Below are positions 18,469-27,151 of a DNA stretch of 64,000 nucleotides, one piece after another. The first letter of the stretch is position 1. The number at the start of each line of letters is the position of its first letter. The notes under the pieces were generated by a model. That model ran no database searches and had not been told where the DNA came from. It worked only from the letters and a program-made list of their open reading frames with translations. A program made the position numbers and the translations under genes. Source of the DNA: Bog-159 sp049511415 (GTDB lineage Bacteria; Acidobacteriota; Terriglobia; Bryobacterales; Bryobacteraceae); assembly GCA_049511415.1 (NCBI GenBank), contig JBEKYC010000024.1, positions 1 through 64,000 on the forward strand, given 5' to 3'.

Positions 18469-18782
18469 TTAGCGCCTGCGAGGTTGCCGGATCGTGCGTG
18501 CACGGCGAGTTTGCCGGATACAGGCGGTATGGCCACGGCAGGCTGCGCGACCCTTGCATGCTGCCTGGCGATCCGCATGGTGTCCCAGTCATAGGAGAAT
18601 TGCCGTCCACAAGCCAGGCAGACGATATAGGTCTCGGGTAACCCGTTGCGCATCGATCCACTGACGCTCCCCCGGAGTGTGATTGGAAAGCTGGTTGAGC
18701 GATGGGCACAACCACAAAGCCAGTCCACGAGGAGCGCTATTCGCGTCCCCACTTGATTCTCCACCACATGGAAATGATCCAT
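18465..18782 (-). CDS. Small conserved protein with a putative zinc ribbon
   Basis: The 105-residue protein has two Cys pairs, WLCGC (CxC) and VCLACG (CxxC), about 40 residues apart, with His nearby (GCAHR). This suggests a small zinc-binding unit. The middle block TSFPITLRG and the segment after CLACG (RQFSYDWDTMRIA) look conserved in acidobacteria. I chose the ATG at 18782 because an AGGAGG site lies directly upstream; the longer frame starting at 18830 overlaps the malic enzyme and lacks such a site. It overlaps the sortase start by four bases. The function is unknown. Confidence 0.7.
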   Translation of the reverse strand: MDHFHVVENQVGTRIALLVDWLCGCAHRSTSFPITLRGSVSGSMRNGLPETYIVCLACGRQFSYDWDTMRIARQHARVAQPAVAIPPVSGKLAVHARSGNLAGAK

Positions 18783-18793
18783 TCTCGACCTCC

Positions 18794-20524
18794 TCAGGTT
18801 GCCTGTATCCGGCGATACTCCGGCTGCCACATCGCGTCTTGCACTTGTTGGACGATGTCGTGAAACCGGGCTCTTGCCAAACCTTCCGCGTCCGCTGCCT
18901 CGGCGACTGCTACTGCCACCGTCGTCGACACCCCACGCAAGTCGTCGACATGCGGCAGAAGCGAGGCGCCCGGCTGGCGCACCGTCACCAGGCTGGAGAC
19001 GGCGCTGGCGGCGGCCGCGAACATACCCTCACTGATGCGGCTGGCTCGCGACACGATAGTGCCGAGACAGAGGCCCGGGTATAGCATGGCGTTATCCATC
19101 TGGCCGATCACGTAGGTCACTCCTTTGTAGGTCACCGGGGCGAAAGCGCTTCCCGTGGCGATCAGAGCGCGCCCGTCAGTCCATGCCAGCAGATCTGCCG
19201 GATTCGCGGCAGCCCGCGCCGAGGGATGGCATAGCGGAAAAATAATGGGCCTTTCCGTATGCGCGGCCATTTCGCGAACAATTGCCTCCGTGAAACTGCC
19301 GCCGACTGTCGACGCGCCGATCAGCATAGTCGGTCTCACCCGGCTGACGACCTCGGCCAGACTAATACCATTCCCGTCGCTCTTCCAGGCCTGGGTTTCG
19401 GCGGCAGGGCGGGCGTAAGCCGCCTGATAATCGTGCAGTTGGCCTCCCACTTCGTCGGTAAGCAATCCCTGCCGGTCCACGCACCAGAAGCGCCTGGTTG
19501 CATCTTCTTTAGAGAGGCCCTCGCGCAGCATGGCGCTACGAAGCTGATCAGCAACTCCAATGCCTGCCGTGCCGGCTCCGAAGATGACTACACGCTGATT
19601 GCGCAGCGGGGTGCCGCATACGCGCACGGCAGAGATGACTGCCGCCAGTGTAATAGCGCCAGTGCCCTGCATATCGTCGTTGAAGACGCAGATGCGATTG
19701 CGGTACCGCTTAAGGATCTTCCGTCCGTTACCCGGCGCAAAGTCCTCCCACTGCAGCACCGCATTGGGAAACAGCCTGGTCGCGACGCTGACGTATGCGT
19801 CAATGAAGGCGTCGTAACGCTCTCCGCGTATCCGGGCGTGCCGGTTTCCGACGTACATGGTATCGCTGAGCAGACTCTCCCGATTGGTGCCCACATCCAG
19901 CATCACCGGGATTACGCGGGTCGGGTCAATGCCCCCCGCCGCGGTGTAAATCGCCAGCTTGCCGATCGATACCTCGATGCCGCCAACACCCCAATCGCCG
20001 ATTCCCAGAACCTGCTCGGCGTCGGTAGCCAGAATCAGGTCGATATCGCCGGGTCCCATGCCGAGGTTTGCGAATGCCTCTTCGATACCGTCCGTATGGT
20101 CAATCGAGAGATAGAGGCCCCGCGGGCGCCGACATTCATGGTGATACTGCTCCATCGCCATGCCGACGGTCAGATCGTTGACGATAGGAATCATCTCGCG
20201 CAGGTGCTCGGAGAACAGCCGGTAAAACAGCACCTCGTTACGATCGTGCAGGGCAGTCAGGTAGATGTTTTTGCTGAGCGCGTCCGGCAGCCGCTCGTAC
20301 TGAATGTAGGCGCGCTTTACCTGATCGTGCAGGGTGCTGATGTCCGGGGGGAGCAGACCCGTCAGGCCCAGCGCCTTTCGTTCTTCCGCCGGGAAGGCCG
20401 TGCCCTTGTTCAGCAAAGGTGAATTGAGGATGGCGAGCCCACGAGCCTTGGTCTCGTAACATCCGTCTTCATCCTGCTGGCGCTTGGTAATCGGCGCCAG
20501 CAGCGGGATGACTCTGTGTCGCAT
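18794..20524 (-). CDS. NAD(P)-dependent malic enzyme
   Basis: The enzyme decarboxylates malate to pyruvate and CO2 with reduction of NAD(P). It has 576 residues, the usual size for the large single-domain form. Visible motifs are KRAYIQYERL (catalytic Tyr region), PRGLYLSIDH, ATDAEQVLGIGDWGVGG, CVFNDDMQGTGA (metal-binding Asp pair) and the nucleotide fold VVIFGAGTAGIG. The ATG at 20524 is preceded by GAGGT. An in-frame GTG 13 codons upstream is less likely. The gene sits inside the surface-glycan operon, 11 bases before the zinc-ribbon gene. It may feed pyruvate/NADH during starvation, which is inference. Confidence 0.93.
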   Translation of the reverse strand: MRHRVIPLLAPITKRQQDEDGCYETKARGLAILNSPLLNKGTAFPAEERKALGLTGLLPPDISTLHDQVKRAYIQYERLPDALSKNIYLTALHDRNEVLFYRLFSEHLREMIPIVNDLTVGMAMEQYHHECRRPRGLYLSIDHTDGIEEAFANLGMGPGDIDLILATDAEQVLGIGDWGVGGIEVSIGKLAIYTAAGGIDPTRVIPVMLDVGTNRESLLSDTMYVGNRHARIRGERYDAFIDAYVSVATRLFPNAVLQWEDFAPGNGRKILKRYRNRICVFNDDMQGTGAITLAAVISAVRVCGTPLRNQRVVIFGAGTAGIGVADQLRSAMLREGLSKEDATRRFWCVDRQGLLTDEVGGQLHDYQAAYARPAAETQAWKSDGNGISLAEVVSRVRPTMLIGASTVGGSFTEAIVREMAAHTERPIIFPLCHPSARAAANPADLLAWTDGRALIATGSAFAPVTYKGVTYVIGQMDNAMLYPGLCLGTIVSRASRISEGMFAAAASAVSSLVTVRQPGASLLPHVDDLRGVSTTVAVAVAEAADAEGLARARFHDIVQQVQDAMWQPEYRRIQAT

Positions 20525-20602
20525 TGCCGTTTGACCTCGTTGCCCCGTCCCGCCAGGGGCCACGCGATTGGGCTGTCGCGCAGCGCGCTGAATACGGCAC
20601 TC

Positions 20603-21331
20603 TTAGCGCAGACGTTTCGCGGCGCCGCGGACGGCGAAACTCGCGCCCAGCGCCAGCATTCCGAACACGAAGATGAGCGGCAGCGTGCCGGCTGTGGCCG
20701 GAAGCGCCGGCGCCATGGCCATTTCCGCCTCGGCCGGCGGCGGTGTAACCACCTCGGCAAGCTGCACTTCTTCCCCAGTCGGCTGGGCGGCCATGATGGG
20801 CGCCTGCTTCAGTGCGACTACCACTGGTTCGTCGGCCGTCTTGATCGGTTCGGTCACCTCGACAGGAATATCGGCCGTCATAAACAGGACAGGGGTTTTG
20901 GCGGTCTTGGCCAACTCTAAAGCCATCGCCTTCGGGTAGACGAATTCGTCGCCCCAGTTCATCCCGGGATAGAACCATGCGCGCAATGCTTCCGGTTGGC
21001 CGGCCGGCCGTTCCCGGAAAGTCATCACAGTCTTGTCTGTGGCCTTCAGGCGATAGTTCGGGATCGCCAGGATCGTGGCATAAATGATCGTTTGGTCCTT
21101 ATTGAAGATCTGCACGATATGGCGATCAGACTGCGAATCCAGAATCTTGAATACATAGGTCCCGGCGGGCAAGATCCCCCATCCAGTGAGGTGCACGCCT
21201 GGAATCTCCACGGGACCGCTAAATGTGATCTCGGTTTTCCGGTTCCAATTACCTGCCTGGGCGCTTGGAATCAGCACTGCGCTTATCAGCGCCGTAAAAC
21301 AAATACTCGTTGCCGCTTTGAATAGCTTCAT
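20603..21331 (-). CDS. Secreted protein with LPATA-type sortase sorting signal
   Basis: The 242-residue protein has a signal peptide (cleavage near AQAGN, residue 27). A beta-rich domain (residues 30-165; FSGPVEIPG, LPAGTYVFKI) resembles a family of acidobacterial exported proteins, and a low-complexity linker follows. The C-terminus is a complete cell-wall sorting signal: L210-P-A-T-A-G, a hydrophobic stretch and a basic end (RGAAKRLR). The class D sortase at 17827-18468 in the same operon is the likely partner. It is the first gene of the minus-strand operon. Confidence 0.85.
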   Translation of the reverse strand: MKLFKAATSICFTALISAVLIPSAQAGNWNRKTEITFSGPVEIPGVHLTGWGILPAGTYVFKILDSQSDRHIVQIFNKDQTIIYATILAIPNYRLKATDKTVMTFRERPAGQPEALRAWFYPGMNWGDEFVYPKAMALELAKTAKTPVLFMTADIPVEVTEPIKTADEPVVVALKQAPIMAAQPTGEEVQLAEVVTPPPAEAEMAMAPALPATAGTLPLIFVFGMLALGASFAVRGAAKRLR

Positions 21332-21468
21332 TTCCGTCTTCCTTGTGCTTCGGATCGGCGTGATACAGATCCGGCGGCATACACCGCGTTATGGCTTGGG
21401 CACTTCAAAGACCTTCCCGCACCGCCCGGACTTTCGTCGCCAAAAGCAGCCAATACCGGCTTCCGGCG

Positions 21469-21484
21469 CGCTGTATCAGAGCCA
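21469..21484 (-). promoter_or_regulatory. Weak -24/-12-like site ahead of the LPATA-protein operon
   Basis: The minus strand reads TGGCTCTGATACAGCG, with the -24 TGGC good and GC at the right 10-base spacing, but without the T before GC. It would leave a leader of about 127 bases. It is listed because this is the only upstream region of the 10-kb operon and because a palindrome shared with the 27-kb region lies 15 bases further upstream. Confidence 0.25.
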
Positions 21485-21498
21485 GTCGCGAAATACTT

Positions 21499-21516
21499 AT
21501 TGACCGCGGGCGGTCA
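21499..21516. promoter_or_regulatory. Palindromic operator-like site, copy 1
   Basis: The sequence fits ATTGACCGNNGGCGGTCA, with perfect 6-base arms TGACCG/CGGTCA around four bases. The same 18-base pattern occurs at 27152-27169 and nowhere else that I can find in the window. Both copies lie in divergent intergenic regions beside regulators, which suggests a dimeric regulator. The Crp/Fnr protein at 22723-23475 and the sigma-54 activator at 24584-26695 are candidate binders. Confidence 0.55.
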
Positions 21517-21677
21517 CGTGACATTGCGCGGTCAGTTACCAACTCAGGCGCTCACGATTCCACGGCCGGTCCGTCGCTGGTTTTACTGGCTCGTGCAGGA
21601 GAAGCATTGGGTTGGAATCCGAAGTGCCTTGGTTAATAGCCGGTCGAAGCCGGGCGGGCGCCAAACAGATAAAGTTT

Positions 21678-21877
21678 ATGAACCGGGATCAAGTCGAAAG
21701 CAAGTGGGAGCAATTTGCAGTATCCGCCTTCGAACGCCGAGGTGAACTCTCGGACGATGACAGGTAGGGCTCTTGGTGATTCAAAAGGATTAACCAGCCG
21801 AAAAGATCCGGGGGCTATACGGAATCGGCAAAGCGGAAGCCGGAAACGGCAGTCTGACGAATGTTCTCTCGCCTTGA
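21678..21877 (+). pseudogene. csbD-like stress protein pseudogene
   Basis: The first 28 codons read MNRDQVESKWEQF...GELSDDD, the typical start of a CsbD-family protein. They end at a premature TAG (21765-21767). The expected family end, KIRGLYGIGKAEAGNG, is encoded in another frame from 21800 on, and that frame has a TAA at 21791-21793. At least one frameshift and one nonsense mutation therefore separate the halves. An intact, more distant CsbD-like gene is at 59955-60134. CsbD proteins are small, highly expressed stress proteins of unknown mechanism. Confidence 0.75.
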
Positions 21878-21897
21878 GACAAAATTAGCGCTAGAGG

Positions 21898-22344
21898 ATG
21901 CTTCAATGGGTTCGCATGATTTCAAGTGACGCACAAGTAGTACCCGTAAAGGAGCCGCTCTCCACAATTCTGTTTGCCGATGACGATGGGCAATTGCAGA
22001 AATTGGTTGCCGCCCTGCTGCTCAAATGCGGCTACCGGGTCATCGTTGCAAAGGATGGGCAAGAAGCGCTTCAAAAGGCTCGTGAATTTGTCGGGGTGAT
22101 TCACATGCTTTTGTCGGACATTGACATGCCGGGAATGACGGGGATCGAATTGGCAACCCAGCTCAATCAGGAGCGGCCCGAGACAAAAATCCTGCTGATC
22201 TCCGGACTTCCAACCGGGATGCTCGTATTGAATAGCGGCTGGCAGTTCCTTCCGAAGCCGTTTATGTCCGATATGCTGAGAGACAGGATTCGGGATTTTC
22301 TGAGCGAAAAGCTGCCCACAATAAAGTCCCGGCCGGATGCTTGA
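21898..22344 (+). CDS. Single-domain response regulator
   Basis: The 148-residue protein is one receiver domain with no output domain. It has the acidic pair in LFADDDG, the phosphoryl-accepting Asp in LLSDIDMPGMTG, a Ser in LLISGLP and the Lys in LPKPF. It probably works by protein contact, as CheY-like or Spo0F-like proteins do, and could take phosphate from either sensor kinase at the other end of the window. The start is uncertain: ATG at 21898 or at 21916, neither with an ideal ribosome-binding site. It follows the csbD pseudogene. Confidence 0.88.
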   Translation: MLQWVRMISSDAQVVPVKEPLSTILFADDDGQLQKLVAALLLKCGYRVIVAKDGQEALQKAREFVGVIHMLLSDIDMPGMTGIELATQLNQERPETKILLISGLPTGMLVLNSGWQFLPKPFMSDMLRDRIRDFLSEKLPTIKSRPDA

Positions 22345-22435
22345 CGAGAAGGCCGTTACAAACGAGCGGGATGACTTTCGACTACCGGGCCCTCCCGTTT
22401 GGGTATCAGGCGCCAGACGGGCGGCCTGAGGCCGA

Positions 22436-22627
22436 TCACCGGTGAAGCCGGAAACTGGTTACATCCCCCCACAGCCCGGTTGCTTGCAACACCCAAACGC
22501 AGACGGCCACCACTACCACGACATTCAAAATGGACTTGATGCTGGAGGCCATGGGAATGTACCGGTTGATGAGATACATTCCAACTCCGACGATGATCAA
22601 TATCACGACAAGATTGATTAAAGGCAT
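22436..22627 (-). CDS. Small two-helix membrane protein (Thivi_2564-like)
   Basis: The 63-residue protein has two hydrophobic segments, one starting at MPLINLVVILIIVGVGMYLI and one at ILNVVVVVAVCVWVLQA, joined by the family-like RYIPMASSIKS turn. This matches the small inner-membrane proteins annotated as Thivi_2564 family, whose function is unknown. I chose the ATG at 22627 (AGGAAC upstream), since the longer frame adds only a charged, unrelated leader. A -24/-12-like match (CGG-N10-GCT, with TTGCT) lies at 22654-22669, 27 bases upstream. Confidence 0.75.
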   Translation of the reverse strand: MPLINLVVILIIVGVGMYLINRYIPMASSIKSILNVVVVVAVCVWVLQATGLWGDVTSFRLHR

Positions 22628-22722
22628 TTCTAGTGTTCCTCGGCATGCGGAAGAGCAATCGGATGCCCGATTCGCGTGGTGCTCGCTCACGCCGTGTTAT
22701 CGGAACGGGAACGCCGCCTGCG

Positions 22723-23475
22723 TTATGCTCGTTTCAGGATCTGTTCCGCAATGGATGGCCTGCCTGCAGCGCTTGGCGGCTGCATGGTCTCGACTGCGTG
22801 GGATCCGGCGCCGCACAGCCACTCGTTGAACGCGTCGGGAAACAAAATGATTCCGAGGCGCGAATACCGGACGTAACCCTGTTTGCGGAACACATTCATG
22901 AAGTGCGTGATGATTTCCCGCGACGTGCCCACATATTGCGAGAGCAATTCGTGCGTCAACGGCGGCATTCTGTACGAGCCGTCCGCTTCAGGCGAGCCGA
23001 GCTTCCGCGACAGACGGATCAGCGTGCGCGCCAAACGGCAGCGGATGTCCTCCATCGCAAAACTCTCGATGCGTTGTCCGTATTCGAGCGAGCGCAGCAC
23101 TACAATCTGCAACAATGCGATAGCCAGCCGTGGCCGCGTTTGGGCGATGGCGCCCATCTCCGCCGCGGTCCACGCCATCACCTTGGTATTTTCCAGAGCG
23201 ACAGCCTGCTCCGGCATCCTCGGCAGGCCCAAAAATGCGGATTCACCAAAGAAATCGTCGGCCTGATAGATATCCACGATGGTCTGGCGTCCATTGTTCG
23301 CTAGACGCGCGACTTTGACCCGGCCGTCGATGACCAGGTAGATACTGGTGGACGGCTCGTCCTGGTTATAAATGAGCTGCCCTTTCTTATGTTGGACGAT
23401 ACCGGAACGCGGTAGATGAGCTAACGGATCTTCCAACATAGGCTGAACTTCGGCTATCGTCTGAGTACTTGCCAT
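22723..23475 (-). CDS. Crp/Fnr family transcription regulator
   Basis: The 250-residue protein has a cyclic-nucleotide-binding fold (about residues 20-135; KGQLIYNQDEPSTSIYLVIDGRVKV, DDFFGESAFLG). The C-terminal winged helix has a recognition segment LLSQYVGTSREIITHFMN. No N-terminal Cys cluster is seen, so it is not an FNR-type Fe-S sensor; the effector is unknown. The ATG at 23475 has a perfect AGGAGG site. A strong -24/-12 match lies 56 bases upstream (23531-23546), so the regulator itself may be under sigma-54 control. It may recognise the palindromes at 21499 and 27152. Confidence 0.92.
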   Translation of the reverse strand: MASTQTIAEVQPMLEDPLAHLPRSGIVQHKKGQLIYNQDEPSTSIYLVIDGRVKVARLANNGRQTIVDIYQADDFFGESAFLGLPRMPEQAVALENTKVMAWTAAEMGAIAQTRPRLAIALLQIVVLRSLEYGQRIESFAMEDIRCRLARTLIRLSRKLGSPEADGSYRMPPLTHELLSQYVGTSREIITHFMNVFRKQGYVRYSRLGIILFPDAFNEWLCGAGSHAVETMQPPSAAGRPSIAEQILKRA

Positions 23476-23530
23476 TTTGTCCTCCTGGACAAATGAATTA
23501 CCTCGACCGCAGTTTAAGCGGCCTCCTGAA

Positions 23531-23546
23531 AGCACGTTTGGGACCA
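23531..23546 (-). promoter_or_regulatory. Candidate sigma-54 promoter of the crp/fnr gene
   Basis: The minus strand reads TGGTCCCAAACGTGCT: GG and GC separated by exactly 10 bases, with T before each pair and T after. Transcription would begin near 23520, leaving a leader of about 45 bases before the ATG at 23475. Confidence 0.6.
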
Positions 23547-24220
23547 AAGACTCTTTGGCTTCTGGCGGAGACCGGCTTGAAATGATCGCACCGGCGCCTC
23601 CGTGGCTTCATAGCAGTGGCATCCCCCAAAAACAGCGTTATGAAATACGCACTTTAAGGCAGGTAGGTGTATTTGTACTGGCTCGGCGCCGCGGAGACGA
23701 AGTAGCTAAGGCCGGGGAAGTTATAGCGGCCTCGCACCCAGCGGAACTGGCCGTGCACACGGTGGAGTCGGCGTTGAGGACCGGCCGCACGGGAGCTTAA
23801 TTCCACCGCCTGCCGGTGAGACCCTCCTTGTCTTTCGCGTCCGGAGAGTCGAGCGGCCTATGACGCCAGGAGATCACGTGACCAAATACGAACGGCGTGC
23901 GGGACGTTCACAGCAGACTGCCGCAAGTAGGATTGCTCCGTCTTGCGGCCGCGACGCCAGAGCACACAACATAGGGCACTGACACAAAAAGAACTCGACC
24001 ACTTTCGGGATACTCTGGAGGCCCGGCAGGGCGGTTTGGAAGAACCGCTCCGGAACGGTCAAGCAAATATCAGATATCTTGACCAGATCCAGCATGCGTC
24101 GGGACGCGGCATCGCGGTTGGCTTTCTGCAGCGCGACTCGGAACACTTAAGCGAGTGCGGGCCGCGCTCGGCCGCATCGTCTCCAGACGTTGTGCCCCGA
24201 CTGCGAAGAGGAGATTTTTT
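23547..24220. other. Intergenic stretch, mostly non-coding
   Basis: A plus-strand frame ending at 23800 contains a readable segment (LRQVGVFVLARRRGDEVAKAGEVIAASHPAEL) that could be a short gene of about 50 codons near 23640-23800. It has no good start site and no recognised domain. The rest shows no supported gene. Confidence 0.35.
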
Positions 24221-24322
24221 TGGGCGGCGGTGGGGGATACCACGGCCACCGGCGTTGGGGTTATGGCGGAGGCGTCGGCGTGGGGTTGAGCACCATCCTG
24301 ATGGTCCTGTTCGCAACCTAAC
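24221..24322 (+). CDS. Tiny Gly/Tyr-rich membrane protein (tentative)
   Basis: The 33-residue frame reads GGGGGYHGHRRWGYGGG followed by a hydrophobic segment (LSTILMVLFAT). The same design is seen in the protein at 59775-59927, which has GGGGYYGYGRWGYGGG next to hydrophobic segments. The start would be a TTG at 24221 with AGAGGAG seven bases upstream. The related protein has an extra N-terminal hydrophobic helix that is missing here, so this may be a shortened or decaying copy. Confidence 0.4.
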
Positions 24323-24583
24323 ATGCTCGCATTTTCACTAAGGGTGCAGGACTGTTGTCTTTGGATTTCTGATCCCCTGAGGGGCATTCAACTGTTGCGC
24401 TGGCGCTTCAGTGGCCAAATATGGTCACAAAAAGTGCGGCGGCGCACGATGCGCATGTTAAAATAATGGCTGGCTGCTGTTCCCGGCTTCCAACTGTTTG
24501 CGGGACGCCATCGGAATTTGCCGATGGCTTTCCTCAAGCGGCCTGAGGTTGCCCCGATTGACGGCGGGAAAGGCGTTGTCCCA

Positions 24584-26695
24584 ATGTCGTCCGCGGTTTC
24601 GCAGTCATCCGCCACTGGCTGGCTGGTGAAGAACGGGCCCCGCGAGCTGGAACTCCTGTTCCGCGCCATTGTCTATCATCCCTCCGCACCCATCCTGGTC
24701 ACCGACAACAATGGCAACACCAGGGATGCCAGCATCGGCGTCGCTAAACTTCTAGGGCTGCCACGTGAGAAAATCATCGGCCGGCCGGTCGGCGACTTTG
24801 CGCCGCCCGCTTCCAAGCCAGAGATTTCACAGCTTTGGAAAGCATTGCAAGAGCAAGGCGAACAAGAAGGCACGCTCCGCCTGGTCGGTTCGGATGCCCG
24901 TCCACGAGAGGTTGCATACATCGGCAAAGCCAACGTGTTGCCCGTCCGCCACGTCCTGGTCCTGCGCGACAAAACGGCGTCCACCCATGCACCGCCCGCC
25001 GCCACCGATCGCGTCCCAGGTTGGGTGCAGGACTATGCACTCTACCTGATGGATATCGAGGGGGGGATCGTCGCCTGGTATTCGGGGGCGGAGCGTATTT
25101 ACAGCTACAGGGCCGAAGAGATTCTCGGTCAAAATGTATCGATTCTCTATCCCGGCGAAGATGCTCTAAAGCTGAGGCTGCAGGAGGAGTTCAAGCGGTC
25201 CGCGGCCGAAGGCCATGTTGGCACTGAAAGCTGGCAGTGCAAGCAGGACGGCACGCGATTTTGGGCCAATGCCATCACCATGGCGCTGAAGAACGGAGAG
25301 GGGGAGTTACAGGGCTTTGCGAGAGTGGTGCGCGACTTTAGCGAGCGGCATGAGCGGGACGAAGAGTTGCGGCGCAACCGCGCGCGCGTTCGACCGATCC
25401 CCTCGCAATCCACCATCGCCGGCGTCGTGTCGGGGGAGTTCGACCGCATTCCAGAAGCGAATGACGCGTTCCTCGAACTAGTCGGTTACAGCCGTGAAGA
25501 CTTGTTATCAGGCCGCCTGAACTGGCCCGATCTGACTCCGCCGGAATACGCTCCGCTTGACGAATTGGCGCATGAAGAGGGGCTACGATTCGGAGCTTGC
25601 ACGCCTTTTGAGAAGGAGTTGATTCGAAAGGATGGAACCCGGGTTCCCACTCTGGTGGCGACGGCGGTGTTGAAGCTTTCTCCCTTCCGCTGGATCACAT
25701 TTGTGCAAGACCTCCGGGAACGTGACCGGATGGAGAGCATTGAGGGCGAAGACGCCGAACTCGGCCAAGATTTCGAAGAGATTGTGGGTAGCAGCGCGGC
25801 CCTGCGCCGCGTGCAGCGCCTGATCGAAGTGGTTGCTCCTACCGATGCAAACGTCTTGATCCTCGGCGAAACCGGCACAGGGAAGGAGTTAGTGGCGCGC
25901 GCCATCCACAGTTTGAGTCCGCGCAAAAGCCTGCCTTTCATCACGCTGAATTGCGCCGCCATTCCGACCGGGCTTCTGGAGAGTGAGCTGTTCGGCTACG
26001 AGCGAGGCGCTTTCACCGGCGCCTTGCAGCAGAAGATCGGCCGCTTTGAAATGGCGCATCGCGGCACGCTGTTTCTGGATGAGGTGGGCGATATACCGTT
26101 GGATCTGCAGCCGAAGTTGCTCCGCGCTCTGCAGGAGAAGGCGTTCGAGAGGTTAGGTGGCACGAAAACGATCCCCATCGACGTCCGGCTCGTCGCGGCA
26201 ACCAACCGGAATCTGACCCAAATGATGGGGGACAAACTCTTTCGCAGCGATCTTTACTACCGGCTGAAAGTGTTTCCGATCACGACGCCGCCGCTGCGGG
26301 ATCATCCCGAAGACATACCCATACTCGCGCGGCACTTCGCCCGGAAATATGCGTCGAAAATGGGCAGGCAGATTGATAAAATCCCGGCCGACACCATGCG
26401 CGCTCTGACGAGCTGGCATTGGCCCGGCAACGTAAGGGAGCTCGAGAACTTCATTGAACGATCGGTGATTCTTTCCAGTGGAACTAGCCTGCGCGCTCCG
26501 CTGGCAGAGATTCGCCCTGGAACGGCGGAAACCTCTGGTGGCTCCACGCTCGAAGAAGTGGAACGAAATTATATCAAGCGCGTGCTGCGGGAAAGCGACG
26601 GTGTGGTCACCACCGCCGCTACCCGTCTCGGACTACATAGAACTACGTTGAACGCCATGATGCGCAAGCTCGGTATCTCTCGCAAGGATATCTAA
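24584..26695 (+). CDS. Sigma-54-dependent activator with three PAS domains
   Basis: The 703-residue protein has three PAS-like modules (about residues 20-125, 145-260 and 280-395). Then comes an AAA+ domain with Walker A GETGTGKE (residue 428), the sigma-54 contact loop GAFTGA (residue 475), Walker B GTLFLDEVGD and the LYYRLKVF block. It ends in a Fis-type helix-turn-helix (TAATRLGLHRTTLNAMMRKLG). There is no receiver domain, so the signal is probably sensed directly in the PAS domains (redox, ligand or oxygen). The ATG at 24584 is favoured, but upstream in-frame starts (24524 ATG, 24518 TTG) cannot be excluded. It is the best candidate to drive the -24/-12 promoters listed around it. Confidence 0.93.
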   Translation: MSSAVSQSSATGWLVKNGPRELELLFRAIVYHPSAPILVTDNNGNTRDASIGVAKLLGLPREKIIGRPVGDFAPPASKPEISQLWKALQEQGEQEGTLRLVGSDARPREVAYIGKANVLPVRHVLVLRDKTASTHAPPAATDRVPGWVQDYALYLMDIEGGIVAWYSGAERIYSYRAEEILGQNVSILYPGEDALKLRLQEEFKRSAAEGHVGTESWQCKQDGTRFWANAITMALKNGEGELQGFARVVRDFSERHERDEELRRNRARVRPIPSQSTIAGVVSGEFDRIPEANDAFLELVGYSREDLLSGRLNWPDLTPPEYAPLDELAHEEGLRFGACTPFEKELIRKDGTRVPTLVATAVLKLSPFRWITFVQDLRERDRMESIEGEDAELGQDFEEIVGSSAALRRVQRLIEVVAPTDANVLILGETGTGKELVARAIHSLSPRKSLPFITLNCAAIPTGLLESELFGYERGAFTGALQQKIGRFEMAHRGTLFLDEVGDIPLDLQPKLLRALQEKAFERLGGTKTIPIDVRLVAATNRNLTQMMGDKLFRSDLYYRLKVFPITTPPLRDHPEDIPILARHFARKYASKMGRQIDKIPADTMRALTSWHWPGNVRELENFIERSVILSSGTSLRAPLAEIRPGTAETSGGSTLEEVERNYIKRVLRESDGVVTTAATRLGLHRTTLNAMMRKLGISRKDI

Positions 26696-26728
26696 GTTGC
26701 AACACGGAGTCTGCGGGCTGCTACGGCA

Positions 26729-27025
26729 CTACTTGACGATGATGACGGAATCCGGATGCGTGTGCCGCCACCGGAAGTACGCCGCCTGATCCGGGCCTTT
26801 TACAGTCCGCCATTCGCGGTAAGCCAGGTGCTGGTCGTTCAGGTAGAAGCGGTAGGCACGATCTTCACCTTCGTTCCACACGTGATAATCGCGACCCTCG
26901 CGGTCATAGTATCGCCTGTTGTCGTAGTAGCGTTTGTTATACGGGCGGTCGTCAGCCCTCGCCACAATAGGGGCAAGCATGGCGATGCCGAGCAAGAGCC
27001 CCCCCAGTAATCGTAAGCACTTCAT
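26729..27025 (-). CDS. Small exported protein, Tyr/Arg-rich
   Basis: The 98-residue protein has a signal peptide (LLGGLLLGIAMLAPIVARAD, cleavage near residue 24). The mature part is rich in Tyr, Arg and Asp and has the pattern HVWNEGEDRAYRFYLNDQH...FRWRHTHPD. I recognise that pattern from acidobacterial envelope proteins of unknown function. The start is the ATG at 27025. It reads away from the SYLF gene, and the shared upstream region holds the second copy of the palindrome and a sigma-54-like site on the other strand. Confidence 0.72.
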   Translation of the reverse strand: MKCLRLLGGLLLGIAMLAPIVARADDRPYNKRYYDNRRYYDREGRDYHVWNEGEDRAYRFYLNDQHLAYREWRTVKGPDQAAYFRWRHTHPDSVIIVK

Positions 27026-27151
27026 GTTGTTAGCCTCGTCAGTAGAAAGCTGCATGCCACAGGCCGTTCCGCTTGGCAAGTCTTGATGGCGTAGCGTTCA
27101 GCCTCGACTATTCCGGCGGCGTGCAATGCCCGATCCGACCGCGCCACGTCA

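Noticed and set aside
18465..18830. Longer start of the zinc-ribbon gene at 18830
   Set aside because: It would overlap the malic enzyme end and lacks a ribosome-binding site, whereas the ATG at 18782 has a perfect AGGAGG.
27052..27136. Two minus-strand GG-N10-GC matches ahead of the gene at 26729-27025
   Set aside because: Both lack the T before GG; bare GG-N10-GC is expected about every 120 bases per strand in DNA of this composition, so they are not evidence alone.
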